Shown here: positions 2,979 through 10,543 of the stretch, in pieces
How the letters are laid out: each line of letters starts with the position of its first letter
Numbering within the stretch: the first letter of the stretch is position 1
Source: Deltaproteobacteria bacterium
Lineage (GTDB): Bacteria > Desulfobacterota > Desulfobacteria > Desulfobacterales > B30-G6
Direction of reading: 5' to 3'
NCBI GenBank assembly: GCA_003647375.1
Contig: QMMS01000143.1
Location: forward strand, 1-10,543
DNA length: 10,543 nucleotides
Notes under the pieces: generated by a model
Database searches by the model: none
Told to the model about the DNA's origin: nothing
What the model saw: only the letters and a program-made list of their open reading frames with translations
Translations under genes and position numbers: made by a program

Positions 2979-5924
2979 CTAAAAGGTATAGCCGATGGAA
3001 AAATGGAGTCTCCCGGAACTTTCATACGATTCAGGGTTGAGTTTGTGCCCATAGACCAACCCGACTGCCCCAATCGGTGTGACATACCGGAAACCGATTC
3101 CCGTTGAATAGCGCACCTTATTAGACCTTTCGTCGCCGGATGTATCGTCGAGATACCCGGCGTCGAAAAAAAAGGAGAGCTCGAAATTCAAACCAAGATC
3201 GATTCTTGCCTCTGCATTTCCTGAGGCCATCAATTTCCCACCCAGAGCGTCATCGTCATAATCGATTAAAAGCTGATTTTCATCGAAGCCCCGGACACTG
3301 GTTGTACCGCCCAGATAGAACAACTGATCATCGGGCACCTTGCCCTTGGATCGATAAGGGTATATTTTGCCGACATTGCTTCGACCGGCAAGCGTCAATC
3401 GGTTGAGGGGTGTTATATATCCCCTCAGGTCAAATCTGGATTTGAAAAAGTCATCCAGGGAGTTATTTATCCCCTTGGATACATCGACCTCAAACAGGCA
3501 AAAGACACCTTTTTTGGGATTCAAGAAATTATCCCGGCTGTCAAAACTGACGGAAGGTGTCACGGCCAGGATGGTTCTGGGGTCGAATACATCGTCTTTA
3601 TCCACATTGTTATTTCTTCTGTACTGTTCTCGATCCTCGAGATTAAAACCGAGTCCCAGCTTGATATATTTTTTCCATTTTCGTGAAAAGTCCAGGTCGG
3701 TCCCCAAGCTCTTCGTGCCGAACTTCTGGTTAAAGGGTTCGCTGCGTTCGATATACACCCCGAAATCAGAGGATATGCGTGTACCCAAAAACCGCGGCTC
3801 AAAAATTCGCGATTCTCCTTTATACCCTGTTTTACTGACTTCTCCTTTGACTTTAAAGTCCTTGTTGGACCCCAGAAAATTTCGATCACCAATGGTACTG
3901 CTTGTGTACAATCCCTTTTCCGACGCAAATCCGCCCGTGACCTCGAAGTAGAACGGTTTTTCTTCGTTCACCTCTGTGAAGAGATGGATGGTTTCCGCCT
4001 TCTCTTTCAATCCCACAGGATTAACGCCAACCGATCGGAAGTTATTCATGGAGCGAATGTTTTGCTGACCATCGAGCATTTTTTTCAATGAAAACGGATC
4101 TCCCGGTTTCATGACCAGCTCCCGCTCGAGAAATATTTTCTTTGTCCTAAAATTACCGCTAAAAAAGGACTTGCCTCTTTCCACCTTAATGTTCTCATCC
4201 ACCTTGAATACTACCAGGGCTTCAGACTGTTTCTCATTGATTACGGCATCGCTTGAAACCCGAACATAAGGATAGCCTTTTTCGGAAACCATCTCGGCAA
4301 TTTGTTTTTCGTCATTTTTAAGCTCATTTCGGACAAAAGGCTTGCCTGCTTGAATCTGGATGGCCTTTGTGATGCTCGCTTCCGGAATCGCCGTCAACCC
4401 CTCCAGTTCCACACGGGATACCCGTGTCTGACTTCCCTCGTGAATCTTCAGGTCAATCTCTATTTTTTCCCGGTCTGAAGAAAAAGTGACCGTTTTTTTT
4501 ACTTGGACATTCAAATATCCTTTTTCGTGATACAGATTTTCGATCGCCAGTATATCTTCTTCAAGTTTTTTAGAAACATAGCCACCATCGTGCATCCAGC
4601 CGGGTAGACGGGTCAGCATCTGTTTTCTCAGCTTTTTCTCACTGAACACCGTGTTGCCGCTGATTACAATTTTTTGGACAACGGCATGTGGCCCCTCGTC
4701 TATGATGAATCGGAGCTTTTGAACAGATATGTTGTTTTCTCTTGAAACGTCGCTATCCATTTTAACGGCGACCTCCGGATAGCCGGCCTGGTGGTATTTT
4801 TTGGTAATATTCGGGACACTTTTTCTCAAACCCAGACCATACCGGTTACCGGATTTAAAAAGGTATAGCGCCTTTTCAAGCGTTTTATTTCCAAAAGTCG
4901 TGTTGCCGGAAAATGAAACATCGTAGCGAGGCCCTTCATTAATGGTAATCAGAACGTCGGTCTCCCCTGTTTCCGGTTTTTCATTCAGCTGATGTTCGAT
5001 AGCGATATCAAAAAATCGTTGGGCCATGTAGAAGCTTTTTAATTTTTCCAGATCCTTTAAAAAAAGTTTTTCCGAAAAGATGTTGTTTGTGCTTCTAACG
5101 GATTTCATTTTCCATCTCAGCATAGAATCATCGAAAGCCTCATTTCCGGTAATATCGAAATGACCCAATCGATACGGCAGGCCCTTATCAATCAAAACAT
5201 CAAGAAAATAATGGCTGTCATTGGGGTCCTGGGTGCTTATGATGTTTACTTTCGGATCGATATATCCATACCGGCGATATAGCCGGATAATCAACTGGGT
5301 CTGTTTGTCAAGGTTTTCCGGATCATACGGATCGCCGGAATATATCGTCATGGCGTTGAGTATCTGTTTCTCGAACAGGGGATATTTCCCCTTGATCCTG
5401 ATATGTTTGATCAATCTGAAAGGTGTCACGGTGATCCGGAGCAAGAGGCCGATTTCGGTCGTTTCCGTGTCCAGGTGAATCCAACGGAACCTTTGACAGG
5501 CCTTTAGGGCCCCCGCCGTACGATTCACTTCGAAATCTGAAAACCGGTCTCCCTTCTTGATATAGGTTGAGGCGATAGACTGAACCATATCAATCCATTG
5601 TTTTTCATTCCCGTAAGAATCTTTGACATCAACTCTTACCTCCGAGATCAAGGGATTCGCCTGTGGTGATTCCGGGAGTGTAGCCGCAGCGGTCTGTCCG
5701 CAGAGTATTAGCAACAAAAACAGCAGCAATATGTTGCTATAAGCTATCTCAAAAATGTCTTTTGGCCCAAATCCTGCGTTGTGCTCTCGTTTCAACTCCT
5801 CAAAATACTTTAGTATTCCTACGGATTGAAACTTGACCCCGCCTTGACCTTGAGCCAAAATCCTATTTTTTAGATGGCTTCTAAAAAAGACGAAATTCAA
5901 TCCTGAAAATAATCTCACCACCAT
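2979..5924 (-). CDS. Omp85 family outer membrane assembly protein (BamA/TamA-like) with about seven POTRA domains
   Basis: Outer-membrane beta-barrel that should insert or assemble outer-membrane proteins, or partner TamB. From ATG 5924 it is 981 aa, longer than BamA (about 800) or TamA (about 580). I see seven POTRA-like repeats at about 93-168, 171-251, 253-332, 334-413, 415-499, 502-579 and 582-660; most begin with a strand such as ISGNTVF or ITGNEAF and end with an INEGPRY- or IDEGPHA-type strand. The barrel (about 661-981) carries the conserved VRGF lid-loop motif (877-880) and ends in the aromatic GYTF expected of a BAM substrate. The hydrophobic core ILLLFLLLILCG (65-76) and AAA cleavage site (79-81) sit unusually far from the start because residues 15-62 derive from a MITE-like insertion. 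ATG 5924 follows AAGGAA. TTG 5936 is an alternative start. The gene overlaps tamB by 44 nt, implying co-transcription. Confidence 0.9.
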   Translation of the reverse strand: MVVRLFSGLNFVFFRSHLKNRILAQGQGGVKFQSVGILKYFEELKREHNAGFGPKDIFEIAYSNILLLFLLLILCGQTAAATLPESPQANPLISEVRVDVKDSYGNEKQWIDMVQSIASTYIKKGDRFSDFEVNRTAGALKACQRFRWIHLDTETTEIGLLLRITVTPFRLIKHIRIKGKYPLFEKQILNAMTIYSGDPYDPENLDKQTQLIIRLYRRYGYIDPKVNIISTQDPNDSHYFLDVLIDKGLPYRLGHFDITGNEAFDDSMLRWKMKSVRSTNNIFSEKLFLKDLEKLKSFYMAQRFFDIAIEHQLNEKPETGETDVLITINEGPRYDVSFSGNTTFGNKTLEKALYLFKSGNRYGLGLRKSVPNITKKYHQAGYPEVAVKMDSDVSRENNISVQKLRFIIDEGPHAVVQKIVISGNTVFSEKKLRKQMLTRLPGWMHDGGYVSKKLEEDILAIENLYHEKGYLNVQVKKTVTFSSDREKIEIDLKIHEGSQTRVSRVELEGLTAIPEASITKAIQIQAGKPFVRNELKNDEKQIAEMVSEKGYPYVRVSSDAVINEKQSEALVVFKVDENIKVERGKSFFSGNFRTKKIFLERELVMKPGDPFSLKKMLDGQQNIRSMNNFRSVGVNPVGLKEKAETIHLFTEVNEEKPFYFEVTGGFASEKGLYTSSTIGDRNFLGSNKDFKVKGEVSKTGYKGESRIFEPRFLGTRISSDFGVYIERSEPFNQKFGTKSLGTDLDFSRKWKKYIKLGLGFNLEDREQYRRNNNVDKDDVFDPRTILAVTPSVSFDSRDNFLNPKKGVFCLFEVDVSKGINNSLDDFFKSRFDLRGYITPLNRLTLAGRSNVGKIYPYRSKGKVPDDQLFYLGGTTSVRGFDENQLLIDYDDDALGGKLMASGNAEARIDLGLNFELSFFFDAGYLDDTSGDERSNKVRYSTGIGFRYVTPIGAVGLVYGHKLNPESYESSGRLHFSIGYTF
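5738..5883. mobile_element. MITE-like element with TA termini, inserted in frame at the tamB/omp85 overlap
   Basis: The terminal inverted repeats are TATAAGCTATCTCAAAAAT (5738-5756) and the reverse complement of 5865-5883, TAGAAGCCATCTAAAAAAT, matching at 16 of 19 positions. TA stands at both outer ends, as in elements that duplicate a TA target (IS630/Tc1-mariner type, by analogy). The inserted length, minus one TA copy, is 144 bp. Inside are nested inverted repeats: GTTTCAACTCC (5789-5799) against GGATTGAAAC (5823-5832), and AATACT (5804-5809) against AGTATT (5812-5817), so it can fold into a hairpin. It carries no transposase and would need one in trans. On the minus strand it has an open frame that encodes 48 residues of the omp85 product. 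Confidence 0.75.
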
Positions 5925-8900
5925 AACTTCCTTCAATGTCCTGAAACCCGCTCAACAAAAAGTATTCGATAAGTTTATATTCTGTAATAGCGCGATGATT
6001 ATATCCGCTTTTTCCCGTCCCGATGGCATATTTAATCGTAATCCGATCGGTAAGGTCTTTGCCCATTGTCAGTCTAGTGGTCTCGGTATCTCTTTGCGTC
6101 TCATCGGTTGTGGTTTCAACCGCCAGGTAGTCCAAACCGGTGCTTCCTTTGATGTCCCCTCCAAATGATGTTGTGATCACTTGCGCCAGAAGTGCTTCGG
6201 GAGAATCCACGTCGCTGGTGCCTCCGGTTCCCATTTCATCTATGGTTTTCCCGGACACGATTAGAGACATGATATCGGCACCCTCTTCGGATGGTGTGGA
6301 AGAGAGTTCCACAACGAGTCTGTCCGGCGTCCCGGTCAACACCAGGATGATATCCCATTGCCGTATTTCTACGCCGCATGTGACATTAATTTCCGGCTCA
6401 ATTTTGTATGGATTCAAAAAGCTGATAGTACCTCTTTCGACTGCAAACGTTCTATTTTGAAGGGTAACGGTTCCCGATTGAATCTTTGCTATGCCGGTGA
6501 TGACAGGGGCGCTCAATGTGCCGGAGAGAGCCAGGTCGGGGTAAATTTCCATTTGGGCCATATCGTTGTCCACGATAAATGGCTCACGATATTTCAGCTT
6601 GATATCGGTCGTAATCTGATCCAAAAAAGAGTGCTCCGTTTTTGTCCCGGGCAGGTTTTCGGCTCGCTTTTCCTCATTTATTTTCCGAAGCAGACTCGCC
6701 ATGACACTTTTATAATATATACCCTCCAGCATAACGATATCACCCTCTATCAGGAGATTTTCCAGTGTTCCCGAGGCTGACAAATCTGTGTTGACCAAAA
6801 GATCCATGCTTTCCGGTACATGGATGGGCATTTTACTGATTTTCAATTGGAGTTGAATTCTGCCGGGGTGAAAGTTTTCAAGCGCCACATTTCCGTTGAT
6901 CTGAAACACCCCTGAATCAAGTTTCCCGCTTATGTTTTCAATCTTCAGATGAGAAGACGTCAGCTGGATTTTCCCATTTATCTCTTTAAAAAAGGGATCT
7001 ATTTTCGGCAGCGTGTACCCCACATCATGAAAAACAATTTCTGCGGACAAACCGGGCTCTGAGACGGACCCCTTCATTTCGGCGTGAATGCTTATGTCGC
7101 CTTCGATATCCTTGATGTCCTTTAAGAACAACACGGCGGCTTCCGCCGGGACATTGCCATCCGCTGTCAAATCAAAATAGCCGTCCAGAGTTCCGGATCC
7201 TTTTACCCTCAGCTGCCCTGATTCCAAAAAGTTTAAATGGAATTCAGGAAGTGACAGGTGTTGATCTTTCAGGTTTCCCTGAATGCTGTTTGCTTTGGCA
7301 AAAGATACGCCGCCATAGGTCATGGACAATCCCGAAATATCCAGCAAAACGTCGCTTTTCTGGAGAGACGCCATGTTTCCCCTGGCAACCATTTCCCCAC
7401 TTAGCTTTCCACCGAAGTCCTTTTTACCCATGGCGAGAAATAACGACGTGATGTTTGTATCAGCAAAGAGAAAATTGATGGAAAAATCCTTGTTCAGCAG
7501 ATGGTAAACAAGATTGAGTTCAAAGGTTTGACGCCCCTTGATGGATAACTGGTTGTGAACCAGATCGATATGAAAATTGGAATCATCCATTTTCTCATTG
7601 TTGACACGAACCTCTTTAACATGGATGTCACCAGAGATGGATGGATCTTTTACGTTTCCATCTCCCTTTATGTGGAAATCCATTTTCCCTGCGACCCTTT
7701 GCATCTCCTTTATCTTGTCAATGCTGTCGAGTCGCAGATCTGTTGACTGAAGATCGAATGAAAAAGCGCCGTCAAAACCGATCCAGCCGGATCCGTTCAC
7801 AACACTTTCCGCCTCGACAACCGCCCGTAGAGACCGCACATGCAGTCGATTGTCCTCCAGTTCAAGATCCAGCGTCATCTTTTCCATAGACTGTCCCATC
7901 AAGTCCAGGTGATCCCCCGTGACAGACCCTTTTCCCTGCAGGCGGGATACAGGTCCTTCAAGGTGCGCGTCAAGGTCCAGATCTCCCGTGATGCCGGGAA
8001 TGTAATCTGCAATGGATACGCCATCCCCTTTCAAATCCAGATTCAAAACAGGGTCTGCCGGTCGCTGCCATGAATTCGGTTCAAAAACCTGTATGTCACC
8101 ATTCAGAGCGTATGAAGCCGTCTGGTTTTTGACCTGGAATTGATCCAGAAGGATTTTCCCGTTAAACAACCGAAGGTGCGTGTCCACATTCCCTAAAAAC
8201 ATTTTTTCATATGCGACGTCTTTTCCGCTCAACACCGAGGATGCCCGGAGCGAACGAACGTTTCCATCGATCTGTATCTCCCCTTCAAAAGAGCCGCTGA
8301 CAGTTTCGTCGTCTGAAAAGTCATGGACCTGCGCGTTGGTAACTTCCAGTCTTGCTTTAAGGGGCATGGTTTCGTGAAGCTGAAATCTTTCCTTGAACAA
8401 TTGGATTGTTCCGTTTCCTTGGGCGTGCGTCCCCTGATTCACAAGTTTCAAGGAGATTATCTTAAAGAGACCGTTTTGATCCAGGTTCCCCGCCAGGTCG
8501 ATATCCCCCAGGCGCAAGCCGTTCAACTGTAGTTTCTTTCCGGTTATTTCGATTCCGATACCCGGTTGCTTCAAGAAGCCGGACACATCTGCTTTTATGG
8601 CACAAGCCCCTGAATATCCTGTCATACCAAACAGCGAAAGCGGATTCTCGATATTTTCAGTGTTAGCGGTCAGTGCTCCCTGGATGTGAGTGGATGACAG
8701 ATCAAACACGCCACGGGCATTCAAACGGGTTCCTGCAGCAACTATCGTCACCTGGTTCGAATCAATGACACCGGCTTCCATTTTTCCTGATGCATGCATT
8801 TTCAGATCGGTGGGGTGTTGCATCCCTTCCAGAAAGAATTTTTCCAGTACGGTATCCATGGTGGCAGATACCGATAGTTTTTTTAAGTCGATACCTTCTC

Positions 8901-10098
8901 CTTTAAACGTTGCAGTAGAACTTAAAAAACCTTTGACCCCATGGATGCTTTTATTCAGGAACGCGACATCAATATGTTTCAGACCCGCATCCATGGCATA
9001 GCGGACTTTATGGGGATGTATCTGTGAAGAAACCAAACCCTTTGGGAAAAAATTCTGCAGGTCTACATTGCCGGCAAGACTGATTTCACCTTTCCCAGCC
9101 AGAATGTCCAGTTGTTGCACCGAAAGCTGTCTGTTCTTCAAACGCAGGTCTGTGTGCAATCCATCCACAGGATACCCTGCCAGAGAACCGCCACTGTAAT
9201 TCAGACGCAAATCTGCGTCAGGATCACGCCAGTCTCCCTGAACGGTCAACACGCCGTTCGTTTTTCCCGAAAATTCAGATGGCAGGGGCATAAAGTTTTT
9301 CAATTCGGAAAGTGAAAAATCAAAGGCCAGATTGAGATTTAAATTCGGATTGTGAAATACATGATCCACCTCTCCGTTCAATGCGATTTCTGCAAAATTG
9401 GTTTTCGCTTTGAGTACAATGGACGCAGGCTGGTCTTCCGGCAGCAGCACAGATAAGGTCACGGGGTTGATTTTCAGGTGGCGGGTACCATAAGTGAGTG
9501 CCGTGTCCTCAATCTTGAGCTCGATCCGGCCTGCTCTTTTAAAAAGATCCGCCTTGGTCTGAATCGTTATCCGGTTCAGGTCCACTTGAAGATTGTCCGG
9601 TTCAGAGGTGATGTGACAATCTCCGTCTGTAATCCATATGTTCTGTGCGATCACATCAAACGGAGTGCTCGACTGTTTCTGCGTCTGTGTCTTCTTGATC
9701 TGCGGGGATGCTTTGAAGGCCTCAACGATATCGATGGTCCTGTCTTTATCGATTTTGAGTTGGATGTCCGGTTTTTTTACAGTCATTGTTTCAATGACGA
9801 GGGTTCTGGTCAGAAGGGGCAAAAATGCAATATCCACCATCAGATAATCCAGGGTCGCAAGACGGTTTCCCGGGGGGTTTTCGAGCGTCAGGTTTTGGAG
9901 AGCGATCCTGCCTTTCAGGAACGAAATATCATGGCCGTCAATCGTCAGGCTTCCGGCAATGGACGCATTGATCTTTTTTAAAAGTATATTACGGAAATGA
10001 TCGGTATTGGCAAAGCTGTAGAGGCCGACTGCAATAATAAGCAAGCATGATGCGAGGACACCGATAAAAATGCCGACTGCTTTTGGCCATATTCTCAT
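5881..10098 (-). CDS. tamB: TamB family inner-membrane-anchored periplasmic protein (DUF490/TamB domain)
   Basis: A 1405-aa AsmA/TamB-clan protein, somewhat longer than E. coli TamB (about 1260 aa). An N-terminal signal anchor (hydrophobic about 8-29) follows MRIWPK. The rest is repetitive beta-strand sequence with many short Asp/Gly-Leu-Lys/Asn-type units, consistent with the long hydrophobic beta-groove known for this family. The C-terminal TamB/DUF490 domain (about 1070-1405) contains its signature at 1209-1227, GTVTLQNRTFAVERGTISF, followed by INVTCGVEI and the DIMSLIVSG segment, and ends in RIEFRLF. The family works with an Omp85 protein in outer-membrane protein biogenesis and in moving phospholipid between the membranes. 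Its partner is encoded directly downstream with overlapping ends. ATG 10098 has only a poor ribosome-binding site. The stop codon TAG (5881-5883) is shared with the end of the MITE-like element. Confidence 0.93.
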   Translation of the reverse strand: MRIWPKAVGIFIGVLASCLLIIAVGLYSFANTDHFRNILLKKINASIAGSLTIDGHDISFLKGRIALQNLTLENPPGNRLATLDYLMVDIAFLPLLTRTLVIETMTVKKPDIQLKIDKDRTIDIVEAFKASPQIKKTQTQKQSSTPFDVIAQNIWITDGDCHITSEPDNLQVDLNRITIQTKADLFKRAGRIELKIEDTALTYGTRHLKINPVTLSVLLPEDQPASIVLKAKTNFAEIALNGEVDHVFHNPNLNLNLAFDFSLSELKNFMPLPSEFSGKTNGVLTVQGDWRDPDADLRLNYSGGSLAGYPVDGLHTDLRLKNRQLSVQQLDILAGKGEISLAGNVDLQNFFPKGLVSSQIHPHKVRYAMDAGLKHIDVAFLNKSIHGVKGFLSSTATFKGEGIDLKKLSVSATMDTVLEKFFLEGMQHPTDLKMHASGKMEAGVIDSNQVTIVAAGTRLNARGVFDLSSTHIQGALTANTENIENPLSLFGMTGYSGACAIKADVSGFLKQPGIGIEITGKKLQLNGLRLGDIDLAGNLDQNGLFKIISLKLVNQGTHAQGNGTIQLFKERFQLHETMPLKARLEVTNAQVHDFSDDETVSGSFEGEIQIDGNVRSLRASSVLSGKDVAYEKMFLGNVDTHLRLFNGKILLDQFQVKNQTASYALNGDIQVFEPNSWQRPADPVLNLDLKGDGVSIADYIPGITGDLDLDAHLEGPVSRLQGKGSVTGDHLDLMGQSMEKMTLDLELEDNRLHVRSLRAVVEAESVVNGSGWIGFDGAFSFDLQSTDLRLDSIDKIKEMQRVAGKMDFHIKGDGNVKDPSISGDIHVKEVRVNNEKMDDSNFHIDLVHNQLSIKGRQTFELNLVYHLLNKDFSINFLFADTNITSLFLAMGKKDFGGKLSGEMVARGNMASLQKSDVLLDISGLSMTYGGVSFAKANSIQGNLKDQHLSLPEFHLNFLESGQLRVKGSGTLDGYFDLTADGNVPAEAAVLFLKDIKDIEGDISIHAEMKGSVSEPGLSAEIVFHDVGYTLPKIDPFFKEINGKIQLTSSHLKIENISGKLDSGVFQINGNVALENFHPGRIQLQLKISKMPIHVPESMDLLVNTDLSASGTLENLLIEGDIVMLEGIYYKSVMASLLRKINEEKRAENLPGTKTEHSFLDQITTDIKLKYREPFIVDNDMAQMEIYPDLALSGTLSAPVITGIAKIQSGTVTLQNRTFAVERGTISFLNPYKIEPEINVTCGVEIRQWDIILVLTGTPDRLVVELSSTPSEEGADIMSLIVSGKTIDEMGTGGTSDVDSPEALLAQVITTSFGGDIKGSTGLDYLAVETTTDETQRDTETTRLTMGKDLTDRITIKYAIGTGKSGYNHRAITEYKLIEYFLLSGFQDIEGSYGGEIIFRIEFRLF

Positions 10099-10151
10099 AA
10101 CAATAGTTGAACACCATAAAGATATGTGATTTCAGTAATATTGTACGCCAC

Positions 10152-10179
10152 GTTACAGAAGTGCTCACCTCACTGTCAA
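10152..10179 (-). promoter_or_regulatory. candidate promoter for the tamB-omp85 operon
   Basis: On the minus strand TTGACA (10179 to 10174) is a perfect -35 box. It is followed after 16 bp by TGTAAC (10157 to 10152), a 4/6 match to the -10 consensus. The start point would fall near 10145, giving a leader of about 45 bases. An alternative -10, TACAAT, lies further downstream but at a poor distance from the -35. Confidence 0.35.
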
Positions 10180-10190
10180 TTGATATTTGA

Positions 10191-10373
10191 TCAAGCAGGT
10201 CGTTGCCTATACAATGTGTACCTGACCCTACTCAGAAAAATGCGACAACGACAAACCGGTACTTTCAGAGCCTCGGAATCGAGGCCGCCCGGCAAGGTCT
10301 GGAAGAAAGTCTGAAGGGGTTTGCAGAAGTCATCGAGCTATCGAACAGAAAAAAGGCAATTGCAGAGAACTGA
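10191..10373 (+). pseudogene. possible 3' remnant of an unidentified gene
   Basis: An open frame without a plausible ATG runs from just after a TGA (10188-10190) to TGA at 10371-10373. Its second half reads like ordinary soluble, helical protein: FQSLGIEAARQGLEESL, then KGFAEVIELSNRKKAIAEN. The charged/hydrophobic spacing suits an amphipathic helix at a protein C-terminus. There is no good ribosome-binding site or start, and the N-terminal half looks non-coding. I do not recognise the family. It could be a decayed gene or chance. Confidence 0.22.
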
Positions 10374-10543
10374 AATATTGACTTTGGAACCGAAACCGTA
10401 GGGCACGGCTTCTGATTGAGTTTATTCTGCCATTTAAATCTGGTCCCTTGGGACTGTCGAAGACCCCGCTACGCGGGAGTCAGAGACATTTGGCTCTGCC
10501 GATGGCGGTAGTTACTTAAATCCGAAGCACGAAATTCGAATGA

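Larger units (their letters stand above)
10099..10543. other. intergenic region upstream of tamB without an intact gene
   Basis: No complete coding region is convincing here. Contents: a possible minus-strand promoter at 10152-10179; an open but start-less plus-strand frame to 10373 that may be a gene remnant; a compact hairpin GTCCC-TT-GGGAC (10443-10454); a second hairpin CCCGC-TAC-GCGGG (10465-10477); and an end (about 10515-10543) rich in short GAA/CGAA motifs. The mixture looks like repeat-derived or degraded DNA. The hairpins lack U-tracts and are not convincing terminators. Confidence 0.5.

Noticed and set aside
2970..2980. TGAGCACTTCT at the omp85 stop, inverted at 10157-10167 upstream of tamB, as if flanking the operon
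   Set aside because: An 11-base match is expected by chance several times in a window of this size, and neither side extends.
5690..5720. Lipoprotein signal (LILC) in the omp85 N-terminus
   Set aside because: Leu directly before the Cys does not fit a lipobox (Gly/Ala/Ser expected), Omp85 proteins are not lipoproteins, and an AAA signal peptidase I site follows.
5936..5936. TTG at 5936 as the omp85 start
   Set aside because: ATG at 5924 is in the same frame, is preceded by AAGGAA and gives a normal n-region; the TTG adds only four residues.
6140..9981. Numerous plus-strand open frames of 60-167 codons inside tamB and omp85
   Set aside because: They lie antisense to strongly supported genes, lack Shine-Dalgarno sites and show no recognisable domains.
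1..10543. CRISPR array, tRNA, rRNA, toxin-antitoxin or phage-defence genes
   Set aside because: No regularly spaced repeats, tRNA cloverleaf or defence domains are visible; the repeats found are REP-like hairpins and one MITE-like element.

Overview
The window suggests a Gram-negative, anaerobic member of the Desulfobacterota, most likely a Desulfobacterales-type sulfate reducer. This is an inference. It rests on a TamB/Omp85 pair that implies an outer membrane, a small split-barrel protein resembling the Desulfovibrio FMN-binding protein, a DUF134 plus glycine-rich DUF5320-like cluster typical of anaerobes, moderate GC content, and REP-like and MITE-like repeats. No rRNA, tRNA or CRISPR array is visible.

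Layout, left to right. Positions 1-233 hold no supported gene but carry two REP-like hairpins, the second abutting the 3' end of the next gene. On the minus strand, 234-1355 encodes a secreted MltD-type lytic transglycosylase with a C-terminal LysM domain; a 15-codon ORF with a strong Shine-Dalgarno overlaps its start. A divergent control region (about 1396-1588) contains a consensus-like sigma70 promoter, a 26-bp near-perfect palindrome and a wider inverted repeat. This promoter should drive a compact four-gene plus-strand operon (1589-2947): a DUF134 DNA-binding protein, two short Gly/Arg-rich DUF5320-like proteins that share an N-terminal motif and a cysteine at residue 23, and an FMN-binding split-barrel protein.

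Convergent to that operon, and only 31 bp away, lies the main block of the window, a minus-strand pair transcribed from about 10.1 kb down to 2979. It consists of a 1405-aa TamB protein (5881-10098) followed, with a 44-nt overlap, by a large Omp85 protein (2979-5924). I read seven POTRA domains in the Omp85 protein, ahead of a beta-barrel. TamB spans the periplasm from an inner-membrane anchor, and an Omp85 partner sits in the outer membrane, so the pair should act in outer-membrane protein assembly or lipid delivery.

The most striking observation is at the tamB/omp85 overlap. A roughly 144-bp MITE-like element with 19-bp terminal inverted repeats (16/19 matching) and TA at both ends sits exactly in the tamB TAG stop codon. 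Target duplication restores that stop. The element also adds exactly 48 sense codons, in frame, inside what would otherwise be the continuous signal peptide of the omp85 gene. Removing the element on paper restores a normal-looking signal sequence.

Positions 10099-10543 hold a possible tamB promoter, a possible gene remnant and small hairpins, but no intact gene.
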